From Spirochaetae bacterium HGW-Spirochaetae-3 (GTDB taxonomy: Bacteria > Spirochaetota > Spirochaetia > Treponematales > UBA12059), in NCBI GenBank assembly GCA_002839315.1, contig PGXV01000002.1, positions 62,001 through 126,000 of the forward strand: a stretch of 64,000 nt of DNA, written 5' to 3'. Under the pieces are notes generated by a model, which was not told the origin of the DNA, made no database searches, and worked only from the letters and a program-made list of their open reading frames with translations. Position numbers and translations under genes: made by a program. Positions 41,219 through 50,032 of this stretch are shown piece by piece; position 1 is the stretch's first letter; the number at the start of each line of letters is the position of its first letter.

Positions 41219-42361
41219 ATGGCCCAAAAGTCTACTATAAAGGAAATCGCCCGCTTAGCCGGCGTATCGATAGGAACGGTAGACCGCGCTATCCATGACA
41301 GGCCGGAGGTGTCGCCCGATACGAAACGCCGCATCGACGCGATTATTCAGTCGCTGGACTACGCGCCCAACATCATGGCACGGCAATTAGCGCTCAATAA
41401 GCCGCTCGCGTTCAGGGCCGTGATGCCCCATCATGGGCAGGATTCCGGATATTGGGCGCTTTGCCGCGACGGGATACAGAGGGCGGCCCGCGACTTGGCC
41501 GTCTACGGCGTGTCGATACGGATAGACGAATTCGACCGGCATGACGCGGAATCATACCAGAAGCTGCTCGCGGACCTGGCCGCAGACCCCGGAGACGGAT
41601 TCGCCATCGCGCCTGTAGCGCCGTCGATCCTGGTGCCGGCGCTCAAGCGACTGTCGAGGAAAGTCCCGTACGTCTTCTTCGACGGATCGATCGAGGGCGC
41701 CGAGCCGCTCTGCTCCGTCGGCCAGGACGCGTTCTCCGGCGGATTCCTCGCCGCTCGCATCCTCGACATGGCGTCCCCGGACGCCGGGCCGCTCATCGCC
41801 GTAGTCACGCATCGCGAGGATAGGCACATACGGCTCAGGATGGAAGGGTTCGCCGCGTATTGCCGAGGAGACGCAAGCCCCGCGGCCCGGCGAGCGAGCC
41901 TCGATAGATCGCCCGCCGGTACGCCTCGGCGTACCGCGATCGTGCGCGAATGCTACGACCTTGAGGATCCCTCCATCCGCGGCGCGTTCTTCGAGAGGCT
42001 ATTCGAAGAGCATCCGCACGCGTCCGGGATATTGGTAACGAACGCGTCGGGGCACCACGCGGGAAAGTGGCTGGCCGAGCGCTGCCTCAAGGAAAAGCAC
42101 GCCGTCGTCTGCTGGGATCTAGTGCCGAGCAACGTCGAGGCCCTGATAGCCGGCGAAGTCGACTGCATCCTGTCGCAGAAGCCGGCCGACCAGGCGCGGT
42201 ACGCGATGGATCGGCTCTTCAAGGCGATAGTACGTAACGATCGCTCCGGAGCCGAGGAACTCGTCATGCCCTTGGAGATATATTTCAGGGAAAACCTGCC
42301 GGCGGCGAGGCCGAGCGATAATCCACGATCGGAGGAATATGATGAGCGCGAATTCGCCTGA
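41219..42361 (+). CDS. LacI-family transcriptional regulator (arabinose-responsive, inferred)
   Basis: A 380-residue repressor. The N-terminal helix-turn-helix and hinge (I-K-E-I-A-R-L-A-G-V-S-I-G-T-V-D-R-A-I, about 5-25) is followed by a periplasmic-binding-protein-like effector domain (about 60-350). AAAGGAA precedes the ATG. The araB start codon lies inside its last codons, so regulator and catabolic genes are one transcript with autoregulation through the palindrome at 41171. L-arabinose as the effector is inferred from the operon, not from residues. Confidence 0.9.
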   Translation: MAQKSTIKEIARLAGVSIGTVDRAIHDRPEVSPDTKRRIDAIIQSLDYAPNIMARQLALNKPLAFRAVMPHHGQDSGYWALCRDGIQRAARDLAVYGVSIRIDEFDRHDAESYQKLLADLAADPGDGFAIAPVAPSILVPALKRLSRKVPYVFFDGSIEGAEPLCSVGQDAFSGGFLAARILDMASPDAGPLIAVVTHREDRHIRLRMEGFAAYCRGDASPAARRASLDRSPAGTPRRTAIVRECYDLEDPSIRGAFFERLFEEHPHASGILVTNASGHHAGKWLAERCLKEKHAVVCWDLVPSNVEALIAGEVDCILSQKPADQARYAMDRLFKAIVRNDRSGAEELVMPLEIYFRENLPAARPSDNPRSEEYDEREFA

Positions 42362-44009
42362 TTCGTTCGTATTGGGAATCGATTTCGGTAGCGACTCGGT
42401 ACGGGCGCTCGCGGTGAGCGCGAAGGACGGCCGCACGGTCGGATCCGGCGTAAGCGAGTATAGGCGCTGGGGCGAAGGGCGCTATTGCGATCCGCAGTCC
42501 AACCGATTCCGCCAGCACCCGCTCGACTACCTGGAAAGCATGGAGGCGGCCGTCGTCGAGGCGCTTTCCGAGGCGGGGCCCGCCGCGCGCGGCGCCGTTC
42601 GCGCCCTCAGCGTCGACACCACGGGATCGACGCCGTGCCTCGCCGACGCGCGAGGCGTCCCGCTAGCCCTTACGCCGGGCTTCGAGGACGATCCGGACGC
42701 CATGTTCATACTCTGGAAGGACCATACGGCTATCGACCAGGCCAGGCGCATCAACGAGGTCGCCGCAGGCTGGGGAGGACAGGACTTCACCGTATTCGAA
42801 GGCGGCATATATTCCGCCGAGTGGTACTGGGCCAAGGCGATCGGGGCGATCGAATCCAATACGCGCGTAGCCGCGGCGGCGGCTACGATAATAGAGCATT
42901 GCGACTGGATGCCGGCCGTGCTGACAGGCGCCGCTTCCGCCAGGGATATCAAGCGTAGCCGCTGCGCCGCTGGCCATAAGGCTATGTGGCACGCCTCGTG
43001 GAACGGCTATCCCGCGCCGGCGTTCCTGGAGCGCCTGCATCCCGGACTATCGCGCCTGCTCGGCGAGCTCGGGCCGGAAACGCATACGGCCGACGAGGTC
43101 GCCGGCGCCATAAGCCCGGAATGGGCGGCGCGCCTGGGCGTACCGGCCTCCGCCGTCGTCTCGGTAGGCGCGTTCGACGCGCACATGGGCGCGGTCGGCG
43201 GCGGCGTCGCGCCGGGTACACTCGTCAAGATCATGGGAACGAGCACCTGCGATATCACCATCGGGCGCAAGCGCCCCGGGGAGGAGCGATTGATCCCCGG
43301 CATATGCGGGCAGGTCGACGGATCGGTCGCTAGAGGCTACCTGGGATACGAGGCGGGGCAGTCGGCGTTCGGCGACGTCTTCGCGTGGTACCGAGACATC
43401 CTCTCGTGGCCGCTCAGGGCGATAGCCGGATACGGCGGAGTCGCGGCGGGCGCCGGGAGGCCGGAGGCGTCTATCCTGCCGGCCCTCGAGGCGGCGGCTT
43501 CGGCGGCGGCCCCGGGAGCGTCGGGGATACTCGCGCTGGACTGGCTCAACGGGCGCAGGACGCCCGACGCCGACCAGTCGCTTAAAGGCGCTATAACGGG
43601 CCTGAGCCTAGGATCGGACGCCCCGGGCGTATACCGCGCCCTCGTCGAGGCTACGGCCTTCGGCTCCAAGGCCATCGTCGACCGGTTTCGGGAGGGCGGC
43701 GTAGCGATCGACCGCGTATCGGCGATCGGCGGCGTCGCGTCCAAGAGCCCTCTCACCATGCAGATCCTGGCCGACGTGCTGGATATGGAAATCATCCTAC
43801 CGGAGGCAGACCAATGCGTCGCCCTCGGGGCGTCGATGTTCGCCGCTACCGCGGCGGGCATATACCCGGACGTATTCGCGGCCCAGGAGGCGATGAGCCC
43901 GAAGACCGCCAGGACGTACAAGCCCGATCGCGGATCGGCCGCGGTCTACTCGAGGCTATACGAGGATTACGCTGCCCTCGGCGGCTTCATAGAAAGGAAA
44001 CGGACATGA
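42342..44009 (+). CDS. araB: L-ribulokinase
   Basis: FGGY-family kinase that phosphorylates L-ribulose in arabinose breakdown. The N-terminal G-I-D-F-G-S-D-S-V-R phosphate loop, the D-T-T-G-S-T-P segment, the W-K-D-H-T sugar-binding stretch and the G-x-F-D-A-H-M-G-A-V-G-G block are those of AraB. Two ATGs are adjacent; 42342 has the better distance from GGAGG (six bases) than 42339. 555 residues is normal. It overlaps the regulator gene by 20 bases and araA by four (ATGA). Confidence 0.95.
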   Translation: MSANSPDSFVLGIDFGSDSVRALAVSAKDGRTVGSGVSEYRRWGEGRYCDPQSNRFRQHPLDYLESMEAAVVEALSEAGPAARGAVRALSVDTTGSTPCLADARGVPLALTPGFEDDPDAMFILWKDHTAIDQARRINEVAAGWGGQDFTVFEGGIYSAEWYWAKAIGAIESNTRVAAAAATIIEHCDWMPAVLTGAASARDIKRSRCAAGHKAMWHASWNGYPAPAFLERLHPGLSRLLGELGPETHTADEVAGAISPEWAARLGVPASAVVSVGAFDAHMGAVGGGVAPGTLVKIMGTSTCDITIGRKRPGEERLIPGICGQVDGSVARGYLGYEAGQSAFGDVFAWYRDILSWPLRAIAGYGGVAAGAGRPEASILPALEAAASAAAPGASGILALDWLNGRRTPDADQSLKGAITGLSLGSDAPGVYRALVEATAFGSKAIVDRFREGGVAIDRVSAIGGVASKSPLTMQILADVLDMEIILPEADQCVALGASMFAATAAGIYPDVFAAQEAMSPKTARTYKPDRGSAAVYSRLYEDYAALGGFIERKRT

Positions 44010-45496
44010 TGGGAACGACCCGCTACGAATTCTGGTTCGCCACCGGGAGCCAGGGGCTCTACGGCCCCGAAACGCTCGCGAAGGTGGAGGAGGACGCGCG
44101 CGCCCTCGTCTCCGGCCTCGGGGCCTCATCGCCATACAAGCTCGTGCATAAGCCTACGCTGACCGATGCCGCGGGGATACTGGCCTTCGCGCGGGCGGCT
44201 AACGCGGACCCCGCGTGCGCCGGCGTCATAACGTGGATGCACACGTTCAGCCCGTCAAAGATGTGGATCGCGGGGCTATCGGAACTCGCCAGGCCGCTGT
44301 GCCATCTCCATACGCAGTTCAACCGCGACATTCCGTGGGACGGCATCGACATGGACTTCATGAACCTCAACCAGTCGGCGCACGGCGATCGCGAGCACGG
44401 CTATATCGGCGCCAGGATGCGCCTCCCCCGGAAGGTCGTCGTAGGGCATTGGCGCGACCCGGCGGTACGAGAGCGCCTGGGCGGTTGGATGCGCGCGGCC
44501 GCGGCGTTCTCCGAGGGCAAGCGGCTCAAGGTGCTGCGCTTCGGCGACAACATGCGCGACGTCGCCGTAACCGAGGGCGACAAGGTCGAGGCGCAGATAC
44601 GATTCGGATGGTCGGTCGACGGATGGGGCCTCGGGGACCTGGCCGAATCCTGCTCCGCCGTACCCGATCCGGACGTGCTCGCGCTGGCGGACCGATACCG
44701 CGACCTCTATCGGATGGGACCGGGCTCGACCGAGGGCGAAGGCGCGGCGCGCGTCCGAGAGCAGGCGCGCATAGAGCTCGGGCTGCGCTCCATCCTCGAG
44801 CGCGAGGGCGCGAGCGCCTTCACGACCACGTTCCAGGACCTGAAGGGCCTGCCGCAGCTGCCGGGACTGGCGGTGCAGCGGCTGATGGCCGACGGCTACG
44901 GTTTCGGCGCCGAGGGGGACTGGAAGACGGCCGCCTTCCTGAGGGCGGTAAAGGTGATGACCGAGGGCCTATCGGGCGGCACTTCGTTCATGGAGGATTA
45001 TACCTACCACCTCGAACCGGGATCGGAATCCGTCCTCGGCGCCCACATGCTCGAGGTATGCCCGAGCATAGCCGCGGACAAGCCGCGCCTCGAGGTCCAT
45101 CCGCTATCGATAGGCGGCGCCGCCGATCCGGCCCGCCTCGTGTTCTCCGGCGGCGCCGGGCCGGCCCTCAACGCGACCATCGTCGATATGGGCGAGCGCT
45201 TCCGGATGATAATCAACGAGGTCGACGCCGTCGAGGCGCCCGCCGACATGCCGCGCCTACCGGTGGCCAGGGTACTATGGCGCCCCAGGCCGGACCTGTA
45301 TAAGGCGGCCGAATCCTGGATAATCGCCGGCGGCGCCCATCACACGGTGTATTCGGCGGCGGCGAAGACGGAGTGGCTCGAGGATTGGGCGCGGATGTCC
45401 GGCACGGAATGCATCGTCATCGACGGCGAGTCCCGGCCCGACGCGATACGCAAGGAGCTATTCTGGAACGACGCCGCGTACAGGCTAGCGCGGTGA
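44006..45496 (+). CDS. araA: L-arabinose isomerase
   Basis: Interconverts L-arabinose and L-ribulose, using Mn. The E-F-W-F-A-T-G-S-Q-x-L-Y-G start, the W-M-H-T-F-S-P-S-K-M-W block, L-H-T-Q-F-N-R and the E-D-Y-T-Y-H metal region are AraA signatures. The start at ATG 44006 overlaps the araB stop; the open frame upstream is a shadow of araB. At 496 residues it is full length. Operon order is regulator, B, A, D. Confidence 0.96.
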   Translation: MMGTTRYEFWFATGSQGLYGPETLAKVEEDARALVSGLGASSPYKLVHKPTLTDAAGILAFARAANADPACAGVITWMHTFSPSKMWIAGLSELARPLCHLHTQFNRDIPWDGIDMDFMNLNQSAHGDREHGYIGARMRLPRKVVVGHWRDPAVRERLGGWMRAAAAFSEGKRLKVLRFGDNMRDVAVTEGDKVEAQIRFGWSVDGWGLGDLAESCSAVPDPDVLALADRYRDLYRMGPGSTEGEGAARVREQARIELGLRSILEREGASAFTTTFQDLKGLPQLPGLAVQRLMADGYGFGAEGDWKTAAFLRAVKVMTEGLSGGTSFMEDYTYHLEPGSESVLGAHMLEVCPSIAADKPRLEVHPLSIGGAADPARLVFSGGAGPALNATIVDMGERFRMIINEVDAVEAPADMPRLPVARVLWRPRPDLYKAAESWIIAGGAHHTVYSAAAKTEWLEDWARMSGTECIVIDGESRPDAIRKELFWNDAAYRLAR

Positions 45497-46200
45497 GCTC
45501 CCGTTTCGACGCTCTGAGGGAGGAGGCGTTCGAGGCCAACATGGCCATCCCCAGATTCGGGCTGGCTATACTGACCTGGGGCAACGCCTCAGCCTTCGAC
45601 CCCGCGGCGGGCGTCATGGCCATCAAGCCGTCCGGCCTCGAGTACGACCGGCTGAGTCCTTCTGATATGGTTATCGTCGACATGGACGCGACCGTGGCGG
45701 AGGGCTCGCTCAGGCCGTCGTCGGATACGAAGACGCACCTGGAACTGTACCGGAGCTTCGCCGGCATCCGGGGCGTCTGCCATACGCACTCGACCTACGC
45801 GACCGCGTGGGCCCAGGCGCGCAGGTCCATCCCCTGCCTCGGGACGACCCACGCGGACCAGAGCGCCATAGCGATACCGTGCACGGCCATGATCGGCCCG
45901 GAGGCCGTAGAGCTGGACTACGAGAAGGGGACGGGAGAGCTCATCGTCGCGGCCTTCGCCTCTATAGACCCGCTACAGACGCCGATGGCGCTGGTCGCGG
46001 GCCACGGGCCGTTCACCTGGGGCGGCGGCGCCATGGCCGCCGTCCGCAACGCGGCGGCGCTCGAGGAACTGGCCCGCATGGCCTACCTATGCCTCGAACT
46101 GGAACCCGCGGCCGCCCCACTGCCCGACCACGTCGTCAGGAAGCACTGGGAACGGAAGCACGGGCCGGACGCCTATTACGGACAGGCCCGAACCCGCTGA
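45493..46200 (+). CDS. araD: L-ribulose-5-phosphate 4-epimerase
   Basis: Class II aldolase-fold zinc enzyme that turns L-ribulose 5-phosphate into D-xylulose 5-phosphate for the pentose phosphate pathway. It has the G-N-A-S phosphate-binding motif, K-P-S-G-L-E-Y, the H-T-H-S zinc pair, and the G-H-G-P-F-T-W-G loop. It starts at GTG 45493 overlapping the araA TGA. 235 residues is typical. It is the last gene of the operon and is followed by a strong hairpin shared with the convergent GH127 gene. Confidence 0.95.
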   Translation: MSSRFDALREEAFEANMAIPRFGLAILTWGNASAFDPAAGVMAIKPSGLEYDRLSPSDMVIVDMDATVAEGSLRPSSDTKTHLELYRSFAGIRGVCHTHSTYATAWAQARRSIPCLGTTHADQSAIAIPCTAMIGPEAVELDYEKGTGELIVAAFASIDPLQTPMALVAGHGPFTWGGGAMAAVRNAAALEELARMAYLCLELEPAAAPLPDHVVRKHWERKHGPDAYYGQARTR

Positions 46201-46205
46201 TCGTC

Positions 46206-46235
46206 GCGGCGGCGCGGAAGATGCCGCGCCGCCGC
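46206..46235. terminator. Bidirectional hairpin between araD and the GH127 gene
   Basis: A perfect 12-base GC stem (46206-46217 against 46224-46235) with a 6-base loop, in the 40 bases between two convergent stop codons. No T-run. Confidence 0.6.
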
Positions 46236-46240
46236 CTCCT

Positions 46241-48181
46241 TCATGTCCGGCGCATCCACACGAGCATCGAATTCAGCCCCCGGTTATCCCACGAATAGTA
46301 CGGGACGGCCTTGACCCGGACGGGCTCGCTGCCGGGGCGCAACTCGCGGTACAGCGCCCCGTCGCCCCAGCCCCCCGCCCCCCGCTCGGCGTCGAAGTAT
46401 AGCGCGACGACGCCGCCTAGCAGCTCGGGCTCGTAGCGCTCCTCGAAAGCGACGCCCCCGTCAACGGCGATATCTGATAGCAGGGGGCCGTTGTCCACTT
46501 CCTCGAGGCAGTACACGACGGGTCCGCGCATGACGGCGACCTTTCCCGCGTCGGCTATGACCGAAGGATTGGCCTCTATCAGGCGAGGCCGCATAGGCAT
46601 CGTCAAGTCGACTACGTCGCCCGGATTCCAGTCGCGGTCGATGACCAGGTAGCCGTCGCGAATATCGGTTTCGGCTCGCCCGCCTATCGCTGCGGAGAAA
46701 TCGGCGCCGCACCAGCCCGGGACGCGCACGCGCACGGTAAACCTCGCCGCCCGCTCCGGCGAGACGCGGACGCGAACGTCGCCGCTACGCGGATAGTCGC
46801 CCTCGACCGCGACGCTTACGGAGACGCCTCCGACGCTCGCGACCGTCTCGCTGGCGATATACAGGTGGACCGCCACGCCGGAATCGTCGGACGAATAGAT
46901 GTAGTCGTCTATCGACGCGATGAGCCTGGCGAGGTTGGGCGGACAGCAGGCGCAGGGGAACCAGCCCTGCCTGGTTGCCGCGGCGTAATCGGTATCGCGC
47001 CTGGCCGATATCGCGCTCGGTACCGACTCGAGCAGGTTCACGTAGAAATATTTCTTACCGTCGAGGGATATGCCGGACAGCACCCCGTTGTACAGCGCCC
47101 GCTCGGCTACGTCGTAGTATATGCCCCTCGTCTCGAGCCTGGCCATCCTGCGGGCCCAGAACACGAGGCCTATGGACGCGCAGGTCTCGTTGTAGGTCGT
47201 GGCGTTAGGCAGGTCGTAGTCCTTGGAGAACCCCTCCCAGAAATCCTGCTGGCCGATGCCTCCGGTTATGAACATCTGGCGCTTCGTCACGTCGTCCCAT
47301 AGCGTGCGGCACGCCTCGGCCAATCCGGCGTCGCGGTTAATCGCCGCCAAGTCGGCCATCGCGCTGTACATGTACACGGCCCTGACCGCGTGACCCGTCG
47401 CCGTCTTCTGCTCGCGTACCGGGAGGTGCGACTGGTTGTACTCGAACATGCGCTCCTTGAACGGGCCGAGGTCGTCGGGCTGACCGCGCGCGGCCGCCTC
47501 CTCGACGAAGAAATGGGGCTTCTTGCCGCGCTCGTCGATGAAGTAGGAGGCGAGGCGCAGGTAGCGCTCGACGCCGGTCGCCTCGTAGAGCCGCACGAGG
47601 GCCAGCTCCAGCTCCTGGTGGCCGGGGTAGCCGTGGAGCTTCCCGTCCTCCGGGCCGTATACCGAATCGATATGGTCGGCGTTCTTCATCATGATCTCGA
47701 GCAGGCGGCGCTTGCCCGTCGCCCGGTGATACGCGACGGCGGCCTCTATCATGTGCCCAGAGACGTATGTCTCGTGGCTCTCCCGCTCGTTCCTCCAGCG
47801 GAGCTCCGGATGCGCGAGGGTATAATGCGTATTAAGATAGCCGTCGGGCAGCTGGGCCTCGCCGATCAGCTCTATCGTATCGTCGGCCAGCCTCTCGAGG
47901 CTCTCGTCGGGGCCGCTGGCCAGCGAGTAGGCCACGGCCTCGAGCCACTTGGCCACGTCGCTGTCCTGGAACCTGTATCCGTAGAATTCGCCCTCCTCGC
48001 GGCCGGCCGCGATCCTGAAGTTGGCTATCGCGTGGCTCTTGGCCACGTCTTCCACCCGGTCGTTCATAACCTCCCACTGATAGGGGACGATCACGTTCCT
48101 GACGAGGTCCCTGTACGATGTCCAGAAAGGGTCGCTGACCCTGGTCGAAGACGCCCCGCCCGTCGTAGTAGTAGATTTCAT
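46241..48181 (-). CDS. GH127 beta-L-arabinofuranosidase
   Basis: Zinc- and cysteine-dependent glycosidase that releases beta-linked L-arabinofuranose. Compared with the characterised enzyme HypBA1, the acid/base Glu lies in F-W-E-G-F-S, the zinc ligands in N-E-T-C-A-S (16 residues later, the same spacing) and the C-A-C-C-P-P-N run at 409-415, where C411 is the expected nucleophile. It has an (alpha/alpha)6 barrel and C-terminal beta domains, 646 residues, and no signal peptide, so it acts in the cytosol on imported oligosaccharides. AGGAGAA precedes the ATG. It is the last gene of the ABC importer operon. Confidence 0.95.
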   Translation of the reverse strand: MKSTTTTGGASSTRVSDPFWTSYRDLVRNVIVPYQWEVMNDRVEDVAKSHAIANFRIAAGREEGEFYGYRFQDSDVAKWLEAVAYSLASGPDESLERLADDTIELIGEAQLPDGYLNTHYTLAHPELRWRNERESHETYVSGHMIEAAVAYHRATGKRRLLEIMMKNADHIDSVYGPEDGKLHGYPGHQELELALVRLYEATGVERYLRLASYFIDERGKKPHFFVEEAAARGQPDDLGPFKERMFEYNQSHLPVREQKTATGHAVRAVYMYSAMADLAAINRDAGLAEACRTLWDDVTKRQMFITGGIGQQDFWEGFSKDYDLPNATTYNETCASIGLVFWARRMARLETRGIYYDVAERALYNGVLSGISLDGKKYFYVNLLESVPSAISARRDTDYAAATRQGWFPCACCPPNLARLIASIDDYIYSSDDSGVAVHLYIASETVASVGGVSVSVAVEGDYPRSGDVRVRVSPERAARFTVRVRVPGWCGADFSAAIGGRAETDIRDGYLVIDRDWNPGDVVDLTMPMRPRLIEANPSVIADAGKVAVMRGPVVYCLEEVDNGPLLSDIAVDGGVAFEERYEPELLGGVVALYFDAERGAGGWGDGALYRELRPGSEPVRVKAVPYYSWDNRGLNSMLVWMRRT

Positions 48182-48212
48182 GCGTTATTCTCCTGAGTAT
48201 GATGCTCGCCCA

Positions 48213-49046
48213 TTATTTCATGCCGGTCATGACTATCCCCTCCTGGAAATACTTCTGGAGGGATAGGTAGAGGACGACGATGGGCGCGAGGGTAAAGACC
48301 GATGCGGCCATCAAGAGGTCGTACCGGGTCGCGTACAGTCCCTTGAACGACGCGAGGCCCAGCTGAACGGTAAATTTGCTCGCCGAGTTAATATAGATGA
48401 GCGGATTCATGAAGTCGTTATAGGATTGCTGGAACACGAAGATGACCACGGTCGCGAGTATCGGCTTGGATAGCGGCATGATTATCTTCCACCAGATCCT
48501 GAGCCTGGAGTACCCGTCGACGAAGGCGGCCTCGTCGAGCTCCTTCGGGATGGTCATGTAGAATTGGCGAAGGAGGAACACGACGAACGCCTGGCCGAAC
48601 ATGCCCTTGGCGATCAGCGGGATGAAGGTGTCGATAAGCCTGAGCTTGCCGAACATCAGGAAGGTCGGGATCATGGTCACGGTAGACGGCACCATCATCG
48701 AAGCGATGAAGAGCATGAACAGCGCGTCCCTGCCGGGGAATCGCAGCCTCGCGAAGGCGTACGCGGCCAGCGACGACGAGAGGATGCAGAGCGTCGTATA
48801 CGGGATAGCCACGATCATCGAATTGACGAACATGCGGGAGAAATCGAGGCCGCCGGCCCGCCACGCGCTTGCGTAATTCTTGAACGACCAGACCTTGGGG
48901 AAGAATGACGGCGGGAAGCGGAATATCTCCGCCTGCGGCTTCACCGACGACAGCAGCATCCAGAGGAACGGCACCAGATCCACGACCGCCATCGTTATCA
49001 GTAGCGCGTACGCTAGCGCGTGCGCGCGTTTCTTCAGTTTAGGCAT
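48213..49046 (-). CDS. Sugar ABC transporter permease (MalG type)
   Basis: One of two inner-membrane subunits of the arabino-oligosaccharide importer. Six membrane helices in 277 residues; the ATPase-contacting EAA loop is visible as E-L-D-E-A-A-F-V-D-G near residue 180. It starts at ATG 49046, nine bases after the other permease gene. No ATP-binding subunit is encoded in the window, so a shared MsmX/UgpC-type ATPase elsewhere must energise it. Confidence 0.93.
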   Translation of the reverse strand: MPKLKKRAHALAYALLITMAVVDLVPFLWMLLSSVKPQAEIFRFPPSFFPKVWSFKNYASAWRAGGLDFSRMFVNSMIVAIPYTTLCILSSSLAAYAFARLRFPGRDALFMLFIASMMVPSTVTMIPTFLMFGKLRLIDTFIPLIAKGMFGQAFVVFLLRQFYMTIPKELDEAAFVDGYSRLRIWWKIIMPLSKPILATVVIFVFQQSYNDFMNPLIYINSASKFTVQLGLASFKGLYATRYDLLMAASVFTLAPIVVLYLSLQKYFQEGIVMTGMK

Positions 49047-49055
49047 CTCGTCCCC

Positions 49056-49952
49056 TTATAGGTCGTATTGGACCCTGTCGCCAAGGAATTTATTCTGGAT
49101 CAGCGACACCACGATGATTATCGCGAACAATACCATCGCCTGGGCGCAGGCATAGCCCATCTCTCCGTACTTGAAGGCGTTCGACCACAGGTAGTACGCG
49201 ATCGTATGCGTCGAGTATCCGGGCCCTCCGGACGTCATGATATATATCTCGGTGAAGACCTGGAACGCGTATATCACCGACGTCAGGATCACGTAGTAGA
49301 ACGCGGGCGTCAGCAGCGGCAGCTTGATATACAGGATCTTCTTGAACCCGGTAACCCCGTCGAGTTCCGCGGCCTCGTAGAGCTGGCGCGGTATTCCCTG
49401 GAGGGCGGCCAGGATGATGAGCATGTTGTAGCCGGCCTCCTTCCACATATACATGATCGCTATGCTGTAGATCGACACCTTCGGGTTGGTCAGCCAGCCG
49501 ACGGGCGGGACGCCTACCAGGGACAGCAGGTAATTCAGGAGGCCGAATTCGGAATTGTACAGCCAGACGAACAGCAGGGCCACGACCAGCACCGGCGATA
49601 CGACGGGCAGGTAGAAGATGGTCCTGAAGGCGCGTATGCCGCGGATAGGCAGGTCCATCGCCAGCGCCAGCACGAGCGACGCGAGGATCGATAGCGGTAC
49701 GTAGACGACCACCCACTTGAACGTATTGAAGAGGCTGATACGGAAGACCTCGTCGGTCGCCAGGCGCGCGTAGTTGCCGATCCCGGCGAACGTGATCCTG
49801 CCCGACAGGTTCCAGTTGAAGAAGCTTATCCCCAGGGAAGCGAGGATCGGATAGAGCATGAAGACGACGAAGCCGAAGAGGGCCGGGGCGATAAACAGGT
49901 ACCCCTCGATCATATCGCGCCTCTTCAGCCTGCCTGCGGTGCGATGGTACAT
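49056..49952 (-). CDS. Sugar ABC transporter permease (MalF type)
   Basis: Partner permease, 298 residues, six membrane helices, with the EAA loop Y-E-A-A-E-L-D-G near residue 195. The start at ATG 49952 follows GGAGGAA; the open frame continues upstream into the binding-protein gene but that part is not coding. It lies 80 bases after the binding-protein gene with a hairpin in between, and nine bases before the MalG-type gene. Confidence 0.93.
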   Translation of the reverse strand: MYHRTAGRLKRRDMIEGYLFIAPALFGFVVFMLYPILASLGISFFNWNLSGRITFAGIGNYARLATDEVFRISLFNTFKWVVVYVPLSILASLVLALAMDLPIRGIRAFRTIFYLPVVSPVLVVALLFVWLYNSEFGLLNYLLSLVGVPPVGWLTNPKVSIYSIAIMYMWKEAGYNMLIILAALQGIPRQLYEAAELDGVTGFKKILYIKLPLLTPAFYYVILTSVIYAFQVFTEIYIMTSGGPGYSTHTIAYYLWSNAFKYGEMGYACAQAMVLFAIIIVVSLIQNKFLGDRVQYDL

Positions 49953-49993
49953 GAGTCTTCCTCCTGCGGGGAATAGGCGCGAAGCGCGAGCGC

Positions 49994-50020
49994 GGCCGGG
50001 TCCGGCGTCGGGACCCAGCC
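49994..50020 (-). promoter_or_regulatory. Intercistronic hairpin between binding protein and permease genes
   Basis: A 10-base stem with one wobble pair and a 7-base loop, just after the binding-protein stop; a second smaller GC hairpin follows. Such stems commonly cause partial termination or protect the binding-protein message, raising its level over the permeases. Confidence 0.5.
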
Positions 50021-50032
50021 GCCTCGTCGTCG